Positions 45,336 to 54,991 are shown, counted from the first letter of the stretch. The stretch: DNA of 64,000 nt from Paraburkholderia caribensis (GCF_002902945.1 NZ_CP026104.1:1-64000), one strand, 5' to 3'. Notes: a model not told the origin generated them from the letters alone. Translations and numbers: made by a program.

Positions 45336-46526
45336 ATGACGAGTCCGTTGTCAGGCGTGCGCATACTGGAACTTGGTCAATTGATTGCAGGTCCTTTCGC
45401 GGCGAAAATGCTGGGGGAATTCGGTGCCGAGGTGGTTAAGATCGAACCACCGGAAAAGGGCGATCCGCTTCGTAAATGGCGGCTGTTACATGATGACACG
45501 TCCGTATGGTGGGCTGCACAGTCGCGTAACAAGCAGTCACTCACGCTGGATCTCCGGGCACCGGAGGGACAAGAAGTCGTTCGCAAGCTGGTTGCACAGT
45601 GTGATGTCGTCATTGAGAATTTCCGACCAGGTACGCTGGAGGGATGGGGGCTCGGCTGGGACGTACTTCGCGAAATCAATCCGGGTCTCGTCATGCTGCG
45701 CGTCTCCGGTTACGGGCAGAGTGGACCCTACCGGGATCGGCCCGGTTTCGGCGTTGTTGCGGAAGCGATGGGCGGATTGCGTCACTTGAGTGGCGAGCCA
45801 GGCCGCACCCCCGTGCGGGTCGGCATTTCCATCGGAGATTCTCTTTCGGCTTTGCACGGTGTAATCGGCGTTCTACTGGCATTGCGACATCGCGAACAAA
45901 ATGGTGGAGTTGGTCAGGTTGTGGATGTGGCGCTATATGAGTCGGTATTCAACATGATGGAAAGCATGTTGCCAGAATACACGGTCTTCGGGACCGTCCG
46001 GCAGCCAGCCGGCAGCTCGTTGCCCGGCATCGCGCCGACCAACGCGTACCGCTGTCGCGATGGCAAGTACGCCTTAATCGCTGGCAATGGCGACAGCATC
46101 TACCGTCGGCTGATGGAGTTGATCGGACGCCAGGATTTGGGCAACGATCCGGCACTGGCTCAGAACGATGGCCGCGTAAAGCAGGTTGAGAAGATCGACA
46201 CGGCCATCAGCGAATGGACTCAAAATTACGACCTCGAAGACGTGCTTTCGGCGCTGAACGAAGCCCGCATTCCAGCGGGAAAAATCTATGACATTGCCGA
46301 TATTGCGTCTGACCCGCATTATCAAGCGCGCGGCATGATTCTCGATTCGGTGCTTCCTGATGGCACACGCGTCCAGTTGCCGGGTATCGTGCCGAAGCTG
46401 ACGGAAACACCTGGGACGGTGCGAGCACCGGCGCCTGCCCTCGGACAACACACCGAAGCAATCCTCGACAGGCTTGGTATCGACGAGGAAATCCGCGCCG
46501 ATTGGCGTGCACGAAACATTATCTGA
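45336..46526 (+). CDS. CaiB/BaiF-family (class III) CoA-transferase
   Basis: A 396-aa CoA-transferase. It begins GVRILELGQLIAGPFAAKML, the class III nucleotide-binding start, with AEVVKIEPPEKGDPLRKW, and the catalytic Asp is in VGISIGDSLSAL (about residue 168, matching Asp169 of formyl-CoA transferase by position). The GGAGG motif lies before the ATG at 45336; the longer frame to 45111 is not needed. An HMG-CoA lyase gene follows 11 bp later and a DctA-type carrier lies nearby, so it probably activates a dicarboxylate such as 3-hydroxy-3-methylglutarate with CoA from succinyl- or acetyl-CoA. The donor and acceptor are inferred from context. Confidence 0.87.
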   Translation: MTSPLSGVRILELGQLIAGPFAAKMLGEFGAEVVKIEPPEKGDPLRKWRLLHDDTSVWWAAQSRNKQSLTLDLRAPEGQEVVRKLVAQCDVVIENFRPGTLEGWGLGWDVLREINPGLVMLRVSGYGQSGPYRDRPGFGVVAEAMGGLRHLSGEPGRTPVRVGISIGDSLSALHGVIGVLLALRHREQNGGVGQVVDVALYESVFNMMESMLPEYTVFGTVRQPAGSSLPGIAPTNAYRCRDGKYALIAGNGDSIYRRLMELIGRQDLGNDPALAQNDGRVKQVEKIDTAISEWTQNYDLEDVLSALNEARIPAGKIYDIADIASDPHYQARGMILDSVLPDGTRVQLPGIVPKLTETPGTVRAPAPALGQHTEAILDRLGIDEEIRADWRARNII

Positions 46527-46537
46527 CGGAGAGGATC

Positions 46538-47503
46538 ATGCCCGAGTCGAAAAAGCGCCTGTACATCCAGGAAGTTGCAACGCGCGATGGTTTCCAAAAC
46601 GAAGCGCTATTTGTCGATACCGACCAGAAAATCTCGCTTGTCAACGAGCTTAGCCAGTGTGGATATGCAAAAATCGAGGTGACTTCGTTCACGTCGCCAA
46701 AGGCGATTCCGGCGTTGCGTGACGCCGAGGCGGTGATGCATCAGATCACAATGAATTCCGGCGTGGAATACACGGTCTTGGTTCCGAACGTCCGCGGCGC
46801 CGAGCGCGCGCTGTCCTGCGGAGTCGACGAGGTCAACCTCGTAATGTCGGTGAGCGAAAGTCACAACGTTGCCAACCTGCGTATGTCACGTGATCAGTCG
46901 TTTGCGCAGTTACGGGACGTTATTTCTGTTGTCAAGCAGACTGACGTCGCAATTAACGTATCGCTTTCGACGGCACTAGGGTGCCCAATGGAAGGGAATG
47001 TACCTGTCGAAGAAGTCATCCGGTGGATGCACTGTTTCGCGGAACTTGGCGTACGTGGCGTTACGCTGTGCGACACAACGGGCATGGCTTTCCCCTCCCA
47101 AGTTCGGGCCCTGTGCCGCAAGGCGCGCGCGACGTTCCCCGACCTCGAACTGACGTTGCACTTCCACAATACCCGTGGGATGGCTCTCGCGAACACGCTC
47201 GCGGCTCTTGAGGCCGGAATTGACCGGTTCGATGCGTCGCTGGGTGGCCTGGGTGGCTGCCCGTACGCGCCCGGCGCTACCGGGAACGTGTGTACAGAAG
47301 ACCTTGTGCACATGCTCGAACTGGACGGGTACGACACCGGCGTCGACCTGTCGGGAATCCTTTCGGCCGCTGCGCGCCTCCCTGGCCTCATAGGCCACGA
47401 TGTACCAAGTCAGTTGCTTAAGGCCGGGCGACGACTGGATTTGCATCCCATGCCCACCCTCGCCGCGGACGGCAAACCCGAGCAACGCGCCGTTTGTCAC
47501 TGA
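46538..47503 (+). CDS. Hydroxymethylglutaryl-CoA lyase
   Basis: A 321-aa (beta/alpha)8 lyase of the HMGL-like family. It has YIQEVATRDGFQNEALFVDT with the metal-binding Asp, EVTSFTSPKAIPAL, GVTLCDTTGMAFPSQV, THFHN-like LHFHNTRGMALAN with metal-binding His, and active-site Cys in GLGGCPYAPGATGN. It splits HMG-CoA into acetoacetate and acetyl-CoA; citramalyl-CoA-like substrates are possible. The ATG at 46538 has GAGAGGA upstream. It forms an operon with the CoA-transferase before it and ends in a terminator at 47531. Confidence 0.92.
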   Translation: MPESKKRLYIQEVATRDGFQNEALFVDTDQKISLVNELSQCGYAKIEVTSFTSPKAIPALRDAEAVMHQITMNSGVEYTVLVPNVRGAERALSCGVDEVNLVMSVSESHNVANLRMSRDQSFAQLRDVISVVKQTDVAINVSLSTALGCPMEGNVPVEEVIRWMHCFAELGVRGVTLCDTTGMAFPSQVRALCRKARATFPDLELTLHFHNTRGMALANTLAALEAGIDRFDASLGGLGGCPYAPGATGNVCTEDLVHMLELDGYDTGVDLSGILSAAARLPGLIGHDVPSQLLKAGRRLDLHPMPTLAADGKPEQRAVCH

Positions 47504-47530
47504 CTGGAGCTCGACTTGCCCCATCCAACG

Positions 47531-47560
47531 GGCCGCGCAAAACGCGGCCTTTTGCTTTCC
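47531..47560 (+). terminator. Rho-independent terminator after the lyase
   Basis: GGCCGCG and CGCGGCC form a perfect 7-bp stem with loop CAAAA, followed by TTTTGCTTT. It lies 27 bp past the lyase stop and ends the CoA-transferase/lyase unit. Confidence 0.85.
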
Positions 47561-47651
47561 TGTGCGTGTCTCCATACTTCGGCTTCACGCCGTGCGCCTC
47601 CGTCACGGTGTAAGCTATGGGTGGTTAGTTCCCACTTGTCGCTTCGCACCT

Positions 47652-48584
47652 ATGGTCAATCCCAGTCACTTCGACCTTCAATCGCTGCGAGTATTCGCTC
47701 TCGTTGCCGAACACGGAAGCCTGACGAAGGCTGCTGAGCACGGTCGCCTTACGTTATCCGCGGTTAGCAAGCGTATCACGGACCTTGAGAGTGTTACCGA
47801 CTGCACGTTGCTAGTTCGACGCGCGAGGGGCGTCGAATTGACTGCAGCCGGGCGCGGACTGCATGAGCATGCACTCCGCGTTCTTGCTCAGGTAAATAGC
47901 ATGGCTAACGAGATGAGTGACTTCGCGGTCGGCATTCGCGGTCATGTACGGGTATGGGCCAATACTTCCGCTATCGTCCAGTTTTTACCGGTGGATCTGG
48001 CCAGCTTTCTGAATGCCAATCGTGGTGTGAAAGTAAGTCTCGAAGAGCGCCTCAGCGGCGAGATCGTTCGTGCCGTAATCTCCGGTGAAGCCGAACTTGG
48101 TATCTTTGCTGACAACGTGCCTGCGCCAAACGTTGAACGTAGACTCTACCGGCGAGACCAGCTAGTACTTGTGGTGCCGCAAGGACATCCGTTTTCAGAG
48201 CGCGATGTCATAAGATTCGTGGATACGCTTGATGAAGATTACGTCGGTCTGAACGCCGGAAGTTCGCTGCTTTCGCGCATGAGAGATGCAGCGCTTGCCG
48301 CAGAGCGTCTTCTGCGGCTTCGTATTCAGGTATCTAGCTTCGACGGGATCTGCAGAATGATCGAATCGGGACTCGGCATAGGGGTGCTGCCAAGCCGCGC
48401 ACTAAGGGACGAAGTACTGGATGCGGGCCTGCGTGCGGTAGCGTTATCGGATGAATGGGCGAATCGAACGCTGTGGATTGGAACGAAGAATAGTAGTGTG
48501 CTTGCTCCCGAGGCCGTCCGTCTCTTTGATTTTCTTTCCCAGTCTGACGACAAGGCGGTCTCTGCCACACCGTCAGACGCCTGA
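47652..48584 (+). CDS. LysR-family transcriptional regulator
   Basis: A 310-aa regulator. The winged helix has FALVAEHGSLTKAAEHGRLT and SAVSKRITDLESVTDCTLLV; the effector domain starts with GHVRVWANTSAIVQFLPVDL. The ATG at 47652 gives the canonical LysR N-terminus NPSHFDLQSLRVFALVAEHG. It is flanked by the lyase operon and the convergent DctA gene, only 8 bp from its stop. It probably controls the CoA-transferase/lyase pair or the carrier. Confidence 0.9.
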   Translation: MVNPSHFDLQSLRVFALVAEHGSLTKAAEHGRLTLSAVSKRITDLESVTDCTLLVRRARGVELTAAGRGLHEHALRVLAQVNSMANEMSDFAVGIRGHVRVWANTSAIVQFLPVDLASFLNANRGVKVSLEERLSGEIVRAVISGEAELGIFADNVPAPNVERRLYRRDQLVLVVPQGHPFSERDVIRFVDTLDEDYVGLNAGSSLLSRMRDAALAAERLLRLRIQVSSFDGICRMIESGLGIGVLPSRALRDEVLDAGLRAVALSDEWANRTLWIGTKNSSVLAPEAVRLFDFLSQSDDKAVSATPSDA

Positions 48585-48592
48585 TGCGACAC

Positions 48593-49906
48593 CTATTCCG
48601 TATCGGGGCCTTGCGTGAGATGATGCTTGAACGTTCGCTCGTCCAATACCCGCTCCCATCGCGAAACCACGATAGTGGCGATACCGTTCCCTATAACGTT
48701 TATGAGCGCTCCACCTTCCGAGATAAACCGATACACGCCCAGCACAAGGACTAGTCCAGCGACCGGAAAACCCGGCACTGAACCCAAGGTCGCCGCGAGC
48801 ACGATGAATGCCCCCCCACTAACACTCGCCGCGCCCTTGGACGTGAGCAGCAAGATGAGGAGGAGGGACAACTGCTGCCATATGGAGAGAGGTGTGTCGG
48901 TAGCCTGCGCGATGAAAATTGCAAGCACGGTCATATTTATACAACTGCCATCGAGGTTGAACGAGTAGCCTGCCGGTACGACAAGGCCAACTACCGATCT
49001 GTCGCATCCGAGCTTTTCCAGTTTATCCATGAGGCGGGGTAGAGCGGACTCGGATGAGGAGGTGCCAAGTACAAGGAGCAATTCGTCACGGATGTAGCGC
49101 AAAAATGAAAAGAGGCTGAAGCCGGCAAGACGGCAGACCGTTCCGAGAATTACGACGACGAAGACGACGCCTGTCGCGTAATAGGTGGCGAGAAGCTGTG
49201 CGTAGGAACCGAGTGAGCTTACGCCGTAGCGACCAATGGTGAAAGCGATGGCGCCGAAGGCCCCGAGAGGTGAGACATACATGACAATTTTAACCATGTT
49301 AAAAAATGTCCGTGATCCGATATCAATAACGGTGAGCATCGGCCTGCCGCGATCCCCCAGCATCTGAAGAGCAAACGCAAACATGATCGAGATAAAGAGT
49401 ACTTGAAGAATGTCCCCTTCAGCGAAGGCTCCGAAAACGGTCGATGGAATGATGTGTGAAAGATAGCCGACGATCGTCTGGTCATGTGCAGCCTTTGTGT
49501 ATGCAGCAATTGCCGAAGCATCGATCGTGCGTGGATCTATATGCATGCCACTTCCCGGTTTCATGAGGTTCACAAAGACAAGGCCGATCACCAGTGCAAG
49601 CGTCGTCATCGCCTCGAAGTAGATCAAGGCCTTAACTCCGACGCGACCCACGGCCTTGATGTCGCGCATGCTCGCAATTCCATGCACCACTGTGCAGAAA
49701 ATCAGCGGAGCGACCATCAACTTGATCAATTTCAGGAAATTGTCTCCGAGCGGCTTCATTGCGATTCCCGCATTCGGATAAAAATGGCCGAGTGCGACCC
49801 CAATGCAAACTGCGATAAGAACCTGCACATACAAATGCTGGAACCAACGCTTTTGCGGTGTTCGTTGGCCCACGGCGACGTGGGCCTGGTTTGGTGTCGT
49901 GTTCAT
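48593..49906 (-). CDS. DctA-type dicarboxylate:cation symporter
   Basis: A 437-aa secondary carrier of the DAACS family. It has LGDNFLKLIKLMVAPLIFCT, the re-entrant loop Ser-rich motif GTSSSESALPRLMDKLEKLG, and VPAGYSFNLDGSCINMTVLA, which binds the dicarboxylate. It imports C4-dicarboxylates or related acids. The ATG at 49906 follows GGAGACG. The neighbouring CoA-transferase/lyase suggests that a branched dicarboxylate is its natural substrate, although DctA proteins are broad. Its stop faces the LysR stop. Confidence 0.92.
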   Translation of the reverse strand: MNTTPNQAHVAVGQRTPQKRWFQHLYVQVLIAVCIGVALGHFYPNAGIAMKPLGDNFLKLIKLMVAPLIFCTVVHGIASMRDIKAVGRVGVKALIYFEAMTTLALVIGLVFVNLMKPGSGMHIDPRTIDASAIAAYTKAAHDQTIVGYLSHIIPSTVFGAFAEGDILQVLFISIMFAFALQMLGDRGRPMLTVIDIGSRTFFNMVKIVMYVSPLGAFGAIAFTIGRYGVSSLGSYAQLLATYYATGVVFVVVILGTVCRLAGFSLFSFLRYIRDELLLVLGTSSSESALPRLMDKLEKLGCDRSVVGLVVPAGYSFNLDGSCINMTVLAIFIAQATDTPLSIWQQLSLLLILLLTSKGAASVSGGAFIVLAATLGSVPGFPVAGLVLVLGVYRFISEGGALINVIGNGIATIVVSRWERVLDERTFKHHLTQGPDTE

Positions 49907-50015
49907 AACGTCTCCGGATATTATCGGTATTTAGGAAGGGCGAGCACATGCCTCGCCGCACACCGGACCCTGCGTCATTCGCTTGACGCTCGGCTCGATG
50001 GGGCTGCGTGGCGAA

Positions 50016-51329
50016 TCAAGGATTTTGTAGCCTGCTCGTCATACGGTCGGAGCCTGCGTGTGCGCGCTTGCCGCGTGTAATAAAGAACAAAATCACAATG
50101 GCGAGTACGCCAATGGCAGCTATAAGTTGCATTCCAGCATCAAAGCGGCCAGTCGCGTCCTTCAGGATCCCAACCGCGTACGGGTTAATGAACCCTGAGA
50201 GATTGCCGAGGGAGTTGATTAATGCTATTCCAGCCGCAGCGGTAGCTGAAGAAAGAAGGCGAGGGACCAAAGTCCAGAACACGGGCAATGAGGAAAACAC
50301 TCCCAAGCTTGCGACGCACAGAAGGAGCAGTTTCGTGATGGGTGCCGTGACCAATGTCGATCCGGAAAGTCCGGCGACTGCCAGAGATAGTGGTATGAGC
50401 AGGTGCGCGCGCCTCTCACCTGTCCGGTCTGAGTGCTTGCTCCAAAGAACCATGCCTACTGCCCCGGCCAGGAACGGTAGGGCGCTGACGTATCCCACCT
50501 GTCGAATCGTTAGATCAAACCCCTTGACAATCTGTGGCAGAAAAAAGCTTAGGCCATAGTTGAATCCCGTGATACCAAAATAGGCGAGAGCAGTAAGAAG
50601 CACCACGGGACTGCGAGCGAGATTCAGCACCCCGTGCTTCATCATCGGTGTTTGAGATGCACGTTCTGCTTCCAGCGTTGATGACAACCAGTTCCGTTCG
50701 TCATCGGTTAGCCATTCGGCCTGTTTCGGCGAGTCGCGAAGGGTTTTCCAGACCAAAACGGCGAGAATGAGCGACGGAAACGCTTCGATCAGAAACATGA
50801 GTTGCCAGCCGGCGAGACCAAAGACTCCATCCAGGGACATCAAATAACCCGAAAGCGGCGACCCGACTACGCTTGCAATCGGCATCGCAGCCATGAAACC
50901 GCCAATGACGCGTGCCCGATACGTAGCGGGAACCCACAGCGTCAAAAAAAATACTATGCCGGGAAAAAAACCGGCTTCCGCAGCGCCGAGTAGAATCCGG
51001 ATGGCATAAAACGACGATGCACCTTGCACGAACGCGGTAGCCGCAGAGAATAGGCTCCATGTGAACATGATTCGGGCGATCCAACGACGAGCTCCGAAGC
51101 GCTCAAGAAGGATGTTTGATGGGACTTCAAACACGAAATAGCTGACGAAAAAGAGTCCGGCAGCAAGGCCAAACGTCGACGCAGAAATGCCAAGATCGCG
51201 ATTCATCGTCAATGCGGCAAATCCGACATTGACGCGATCCAAGAACGCGACGACAAAACATAGCGTGAGCAGCGGAATAAACCTGCGCAGGATTTTGCGC
51301 ATCGTCCGGGCTTCAATGTCGAGCATCAT
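50016..51329 (-). CDS. MFS transporter, ACS family
   Basis: A 437-aa 12-helix carrier. The first helix is LLTLCFVVAFLDRVNVGFAA, and the family pattern ERFGARRWIARIM follows helix 2 to 3. AGGAGAC lies 6-7 bp before the ATG at 51329, so the first of the two Met codons is likely used. It sits in the same orientation and directly after (57 bp) the SMP-30 lactonase gene, so it probably imports a sugar acid or lactone for that branch. Confidence 0.9.
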   Translation of the reverse strand: MMLDIEARTMRKILRRFIPLLTLCFVVAFLDRVNVGFAALTMNRDLGISASTFGLAAGLFFVSYFVFEVPSNILLERFGARRWIARIMFTWSLFSAATAFVQGASSFYAIRILLGAAEAGFFPGIVFFLTLWVPATYRARVIGGFMAAMPIASVVGSPLSGYLMSLDGVFGLAGWQLMFLIEAFPSLILAVLVWKTLRDSPKQAEWLTDDERNWLSSTLEAERASQTPMMKHGVLNLARSPVVLLTALAYFGITGFNYGLSFFLPQIVKGFDLTIRQVGYVSALPFLAGAVGMVLWSKHSDRTGERRAHLLIPLSLAVAGLSGSTLVTAPITKLLLLCVASLGVFSSLPVFWTLVPRLLSSATAAAGIALINSLGNLSGFINPYAVGILKDATGRFDAGMQLIAAIGVLAIVILFFITRGKRAHAGSDRMTSRLQNP

Positions 51330-51386
51330 CGTCTCCTGTGATTTGTTAAGGATAAGTTGACCCGGCGTACGCTGCGCCAGGCATGT

Positions 51387-52400
51387 TTATCGGATGCGAC
51401 GGCTGCGGTGAGGAAGTGCCACGCCAGGGATTGGGGACCGGAAACTGCGGACGCAGTCATCGAGTAGACAACCAAGATAAGCCGTACGCATATCCCGGCC
51501 GCCAAACGCAATGCTTGAAACGTTTCCCAAACGGGAATTACCTGGTGTCTGCATGTCCGCGTGTTCGAGCGAGCTTTCACGTATGCCGGCGGCTATTCGT
51601 CCGACGTGCGCGGGATCGCTGTCTTCGACAATTACCTGAACTGTGCGATCGGGTCGCACGAGCAGCACCTTGTTGCTTGCGATACACGTCACCCATAGCC
51701 CACCGGCGACATCGAAGGCCAGACCATCGGGAAGATCGGCCTCGGAAAGTTGTACCAACGTTTCGCGCTTTCCCAAACGAGGCTTGGCCGCCGACCCAGT
51801 CAGAGGATAGCGGCTGATCCTCTGCGCGTACGTTTCGTTGACGTAGACCCAGCGTCGGTCGGGGCTGAAAGCAATTTCGTTGGTGTAGCCGAGGCCATCA
51901 GCAACGATGCGCGCCCCGTCGCCGTCGATCACTCCGATGAATCCATCTCGGACGTGGTGATTCCACGACTTGCTACGCGGCACGTTTCGGGTGCTGACTG
52001 TGAACCACAGCACATCATGCTCGTCGACCATTACGAAATTGCTCGGCGGTAGGCTAGTCCCGTCGACCGAATCGAGGACGGTCTCCAGATGTCCATGACG
52101 ATCGAGCGAGAAAATCCCGCCATATTGGTTTCCTAGATCGGCGAAAAGCATCTTTCCGTTCGGTGCAAGCGCGATCCCATTGGGCACATACTTTCTAGCT
52201 GTGTCGCAATGTGCCAGGTGGTGAGACACTTCTCCTACTGAACTAATGATCGAATAGCCGCCTTGACCATGTGCGGTTACGAGCGACCCATCGTCGAGCG
52301 CTAAGACGCATTCCGGCCGTACGAGGCCACGCGCGACGACCTTGAGGTCGTCAAAAGGAATATGAAAGTCTCCAGGGACGGAATGGATCGTCATGGCCAT
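51387..52400 (-). CDS. SMP-30/gluconolactonase-family protein
   Basis: A 337-aa beta-propeller lactonase. It has RPECVLALDDGSLVTAHGQG at the first blade, KYVPNGIALAPNGKMLFADL (Asn/Asp pair) and LGYTNEIAFSPDRRWVYVNE, YPLTGSAAKPR, DLPDGLAFDVAGGLWVTCIA. It hydrolyses a sugar lactone with a divalent metal; substrate unknown. AGAGGAC precedes the ATG. It is divergent in sequence from the lactonase at 16877, so it is not a recent duplicate. It is upstream of the MFS gene and probably cotranscribed. Confidence 0.87.
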   Translation of the reverse strand: MAMTIHSVPGDFHIPFDDLKVVARGLVRPECVLALDDGSLVTAHGQGGYSIISSVGEVSHHLAHCDTARKYVPNGIALAPNGKMLFADLGNQYGGIFSLDRHGHLETVLDSVDGTSLPPSNFVMVDEHDVLWFTVSTRNVPRSKSWNHHVRDGFIGVIDGDGARIVADGLGYTNEIAFSPDRRWVYVNETYAQRISRYPLTGSAAKPRLGKRETLVQLSEADLPDGLAFDVAGGLWVTCIASNKVLLVRPDRTVQVIVEDSDPAHVGRIAAGIRESSLEHADMQTPGNSRLGNVSSIAFGGRDMRTAYLGCLLDDCVRSFRSPIPGVALPHRSRRIR

Positions 52401-52577
52401 GTCCTCTTTATGGTTGCGAAATGCCTATGCTGCGATCTTGAGATAGAAAGCTGCTGTTGATAATCGCAGTTTCTTCAAGCATCCTTGCCGGACGGGAAAG
52501 GGTGCCGGTGTGTGTTCCCGAATCGAGGCTCGGAAGCGGATAAGGTCTGTGTGAGTCGCGCGTCGCGTGGGTTTTTG

Positions 52578-52609
52578 AAGAAAAAAAGGCCGCATCAATC
52601 GATGCGGCC
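52578..52609 (-). terminator. Rho-independent terminator for the dehydrogenase unit
   Basis: On the minus strand the GGCCGCATC/GATGCGGCC stem (9 bp, loop 4) is followed by a run of Ts (plus strand A7 at 52581-52587). It lies about 90 bp after the dehydrogenase stop at 52698. Confidence 0.85.
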
Positions 52610-52697
52610 AACCATGTCAGCCTCACATGGGCCAGGCGCTCTCACACACCTTGGCAAATCGACCGGTCTGATAACCGGAAAAGCGAAATCGTGTCAA

Positions 52698-53684
52698 TTA
52701 CGGGGTCTTGGTTACAACGTTTTGTGGGGCGCCCTGCACAAATGCGGAGACATTGTCGATCAGTTGATCTGCGAGTCCCTGAATGGCCTCTTCACTTGCC
52801 CACGCTACATGGGGTGTTAGGATAAAACCGGGATGGTCCAAAATCGCTGTGAACGGGTGGTCCTCGGGCAGTGGCTCTTCGGTGACGACATCAAAACCTG
52901 CTCCGGATATCTGATTGGAGTGCAGCGCACGGACGAGCGCTGACTCGTTGACGAGACCGCCGCGAGCTGTGTTTATAAGGATGGGTTTGCGAGTCATGGC
53001 TGCGAACTCTGCATCCGAAATAAGATCGCGGGTGCTACTGGTAAGCGGACAATGTAACGTAATGATGTCCGACTCCCGCAAAACCTGGTCGAAAGGTGTG
53101 TACAGCGGGCCCATGTCGGTCCGACCCTTATACGCGGAAAACAGTACGCGGAGACCTAGTGCTCGTGCGATGTTCGCCGTGGCGGTGCCGAGCGCGCCGT
53201 CACCCACGATTCCAATTGTCGATCCGGCGAGATCGCGGATCGGAAAGTCAAAAAAGCAGAATTGACCGGATTCGGCCCACCGGCCGGCACGCACTGCCTC
53301 GCGATAAGCAGCAAGGCTCCTCCTGAGTGCGAAGATTAAGGCGAACGTGTGTTCAGGAACGGTATGTGTAGCGTAGTTTCTTACGTTGGAGACGATGATG
53401 TTTCGCTCGTCACAGACCGCCAAGTCCACATTGTCAGTGCCGGTAGCCGCGACGGCGACCAACTTCAATCGTGTCGCCTGAGACAAGTCGGCTGCTGTTA
53501 ACCTCACCTTGTTCGTGATAACGACATCCGCGTCGCGGATTCTTGCGCTCACATCTTCGGCTGCAGTTCGCTCGAACAGCTCGAACTCATGCGAGAAAGG
53601 CAGTTCTTTAAGTCTAATGGATGGAGGGATCGTCGCGCGGTCGAGAAACACAACCTTTAACGCGGATGAGGAGTTCGACATCAT
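52698..53684 (-). CDS. D-isomer 2-hydroxyacid dehydrogenase
   Basis: A 328-aa NAD(P)-dependent dehydrogenase (hydroxypyruvate/glyoxylate reductase type). The Rossmann motif is IVGDGALGTATANIARALGL, and the catalytic residues are Arg in NTARGGLVNE, Glu in VVTEEPLPEDHP and His in LTPHVAWAS. The ATG at 53684 (MMSNSS) has AAAGGACC upstream; the frame runs to 53723 without domain content. It precedes the terminator at 52609 and follows the glycerate kinase gene with the same orientation, so it probably reduces hydroxypyruvate or tartronate semialdehyde to glycerate. Confidence 0.9.
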   Translation of the reverse strand: MMSNSSSALKVVFLDRATIPPSIRLKELPFSHEFELFERTAAEDVSARIRDADVVITNKVRLTAADLSQATRLKLVAVAATGTDNVDLAVCDERNIIVSNVRNYATHTVPEHTFALIFALRRSLAAYREAVRAGRWAESGQFCFFDFPIRDLAGSTIGIVGDGALGTATANIARALGLRVLFSAYKGRTDMGPLYTPFDQVLRESDIITLHCPLTSSTRDLISDAEFAAMTRKPILINTARGGLVNESALVRALHSNQISGAGFDVVTEEPLPEDHPFTAILDHPGFILTPHVAWASEEAIQGLADQLIDNVSAFVQGAPQNVVTKTP

Positions 53685-53779
53685 AGGTCCTTTTTTACTG
53701 TCACCTGTCCACCGCCGGTGCACCGGTTGCTGGTGGTACCAGGAACACGTGTTGTGCCCTGACTTTGATAGTTTAGAGA

Positions 53780-54991
53780 TCAGGTGGTGAAAATCTGATC
53801 CGTCTGCGCAACCGAACGAGAATGCGGGGCGAATCGCAATCGGGCCAACTGCTCCATGGTGGTGCTGATAAAAAGGCGAGCGTTCCGGATGGCCGAATCA
53901 AGGGTTACCGGCCCAGGAGCGATTGAGAAGCATCCGGTGAATCGAAGGTCGAGTTCATGCAGTGCGTTGAGGTCAATGCTTCCGGAGACGAGCGTCGTAG
54001 GCACGCCCGCGTTGCTTGCACGAATCGCCGCAATCGATGGGGCTTTGCCGCCTATCGACTGCAAGTCGGATCGTCCTTCGCCGGTGACGTGCCATTGAGC
54101 GCCCACGATGAGAGTGTCGAAATTCTGTGCGTCGAGTACGACGCTAGCGCCGTTTCGTGCTGACCCGCCAAGAAGCATCAAAGCAAACCCTAGCCCGCCA
54201 GCAGCTCCCGCCCCTTCGCGTTCAGCCGCACGGATACCGAAGGCTCGTTCCGCCGCGCCTGCGTATTGAGCCACACCGTTGTCTATTGCCGCGACTTCTT
54301 CTGGCAGTCCGCCTTTCTGTGGGCCAAAGATTGCTGCTGCGCCGTTCGGTCCGTTCAAAGGATTGTGTACATCGCAGAGGAGGATGAGCTCGGTCTCGGT
54401 CAACCGGACGTCAAAGTTTGAGAGGTCGACCCGCCGAACCCGGTGGAGGTTTACCGGTAGTGGGGCTACCGTGTCGCCGTTTGAATCGTTAAGCCGGGCG
54501 CCTAAGGCGACTAGCATTCCAGCGCCGCCGTCCGAAGTGCTACTACCTCCTAATGCTACATATATCCTTCTGACGTCCCTCGCCAGAAGCGCTTTGATGC
54601 TGTCGCCAACGCCAAACGTGGTTCGCATTCCAAAGGGCACGCTCATTCCGTCGGGATCTGTGATGCCCACGATTGATGCTACTTCGACAACACCGGTGCC
54701 ATCCGCAAGTATTGCAACGCGCGCGGTTATGGACCGTCCCGAAGCGGACCGCACGCGCACTGAGAAGTCTTTGCCTTCCGTCCCAAGTAGGGCATCGATC
54801 GTCCCTTCCCCTCCGTCGGCGATCGGAAGTTCGACGATGTTCGCGTCTGGCACAGCACGTCGGATACCATCGGACATCGCTTGAGCGACTTCTCTTGCAC
54901 TCAGCGAGCCCTTAAAGGAGTCTGGTGTCAAGACGATTTTCGGTCTGAGCGGCGAGTTTGGATGCTGATACGTTTGCTGTTCCGAGTCCAT
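53780..54991 (-). CDS. Glycerate 2-kinase (GarK/GlxK family)
   Basis: A 403-aa kinase. It has VLTPDSFKGSLSAREVAQAM, ELPIADGGEGTIDALLG, VALGGSSTSDGGAGMLVALG, and EGAGAAGGLGFALMLLGG, the conserved glycine-rich elements of the class II family. It phosphorylates D-glycerate with ATP. About 25 extra residues lie before the family start PKIVLTPDSF, so the true start could be downstream of the ATG at 54991. Together with the dehydrogenase 95 bp downstream it turns tartronate semialdehyde or hydroxypyruvate into 2-phosphoglycerate. Confidence 0.92.
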   Translation of the reverse strand: MDSEQQTYQHPNSPLRPKIVLTPDSFKGSLSAREVAQAMSDGIRRAVPDANIVELPIADGGEGTIDALLGTEGKDFSVRVRSASGRSITARVAILADGTGVVEVASIVGITDPDGMSVPFGMRTTFGVGDSIKALLARDVRRIYVALGGSSTSDGGAGMLVALGARLNDSNGDTVAPLPVNLHRVRRVDLSNFDVRLTETELILLCDVHNPLNGPNGAAAIFGPQKGGLPEEVAAIDNGVAQYAGAAERAFGIRAAEREGAGAAGGLGFALMLLGGSARNGASVVLDAQNFDTLIVGAQWHVTGEGRSDLQSIGGKAPSIAAIRASNAGVPTTLVSGSIDLNALHELDLRFTGCFSIAPGPVTLDSAIRNARLFISTTMEQLARLRFAPHSRSVAQTDQIFTT

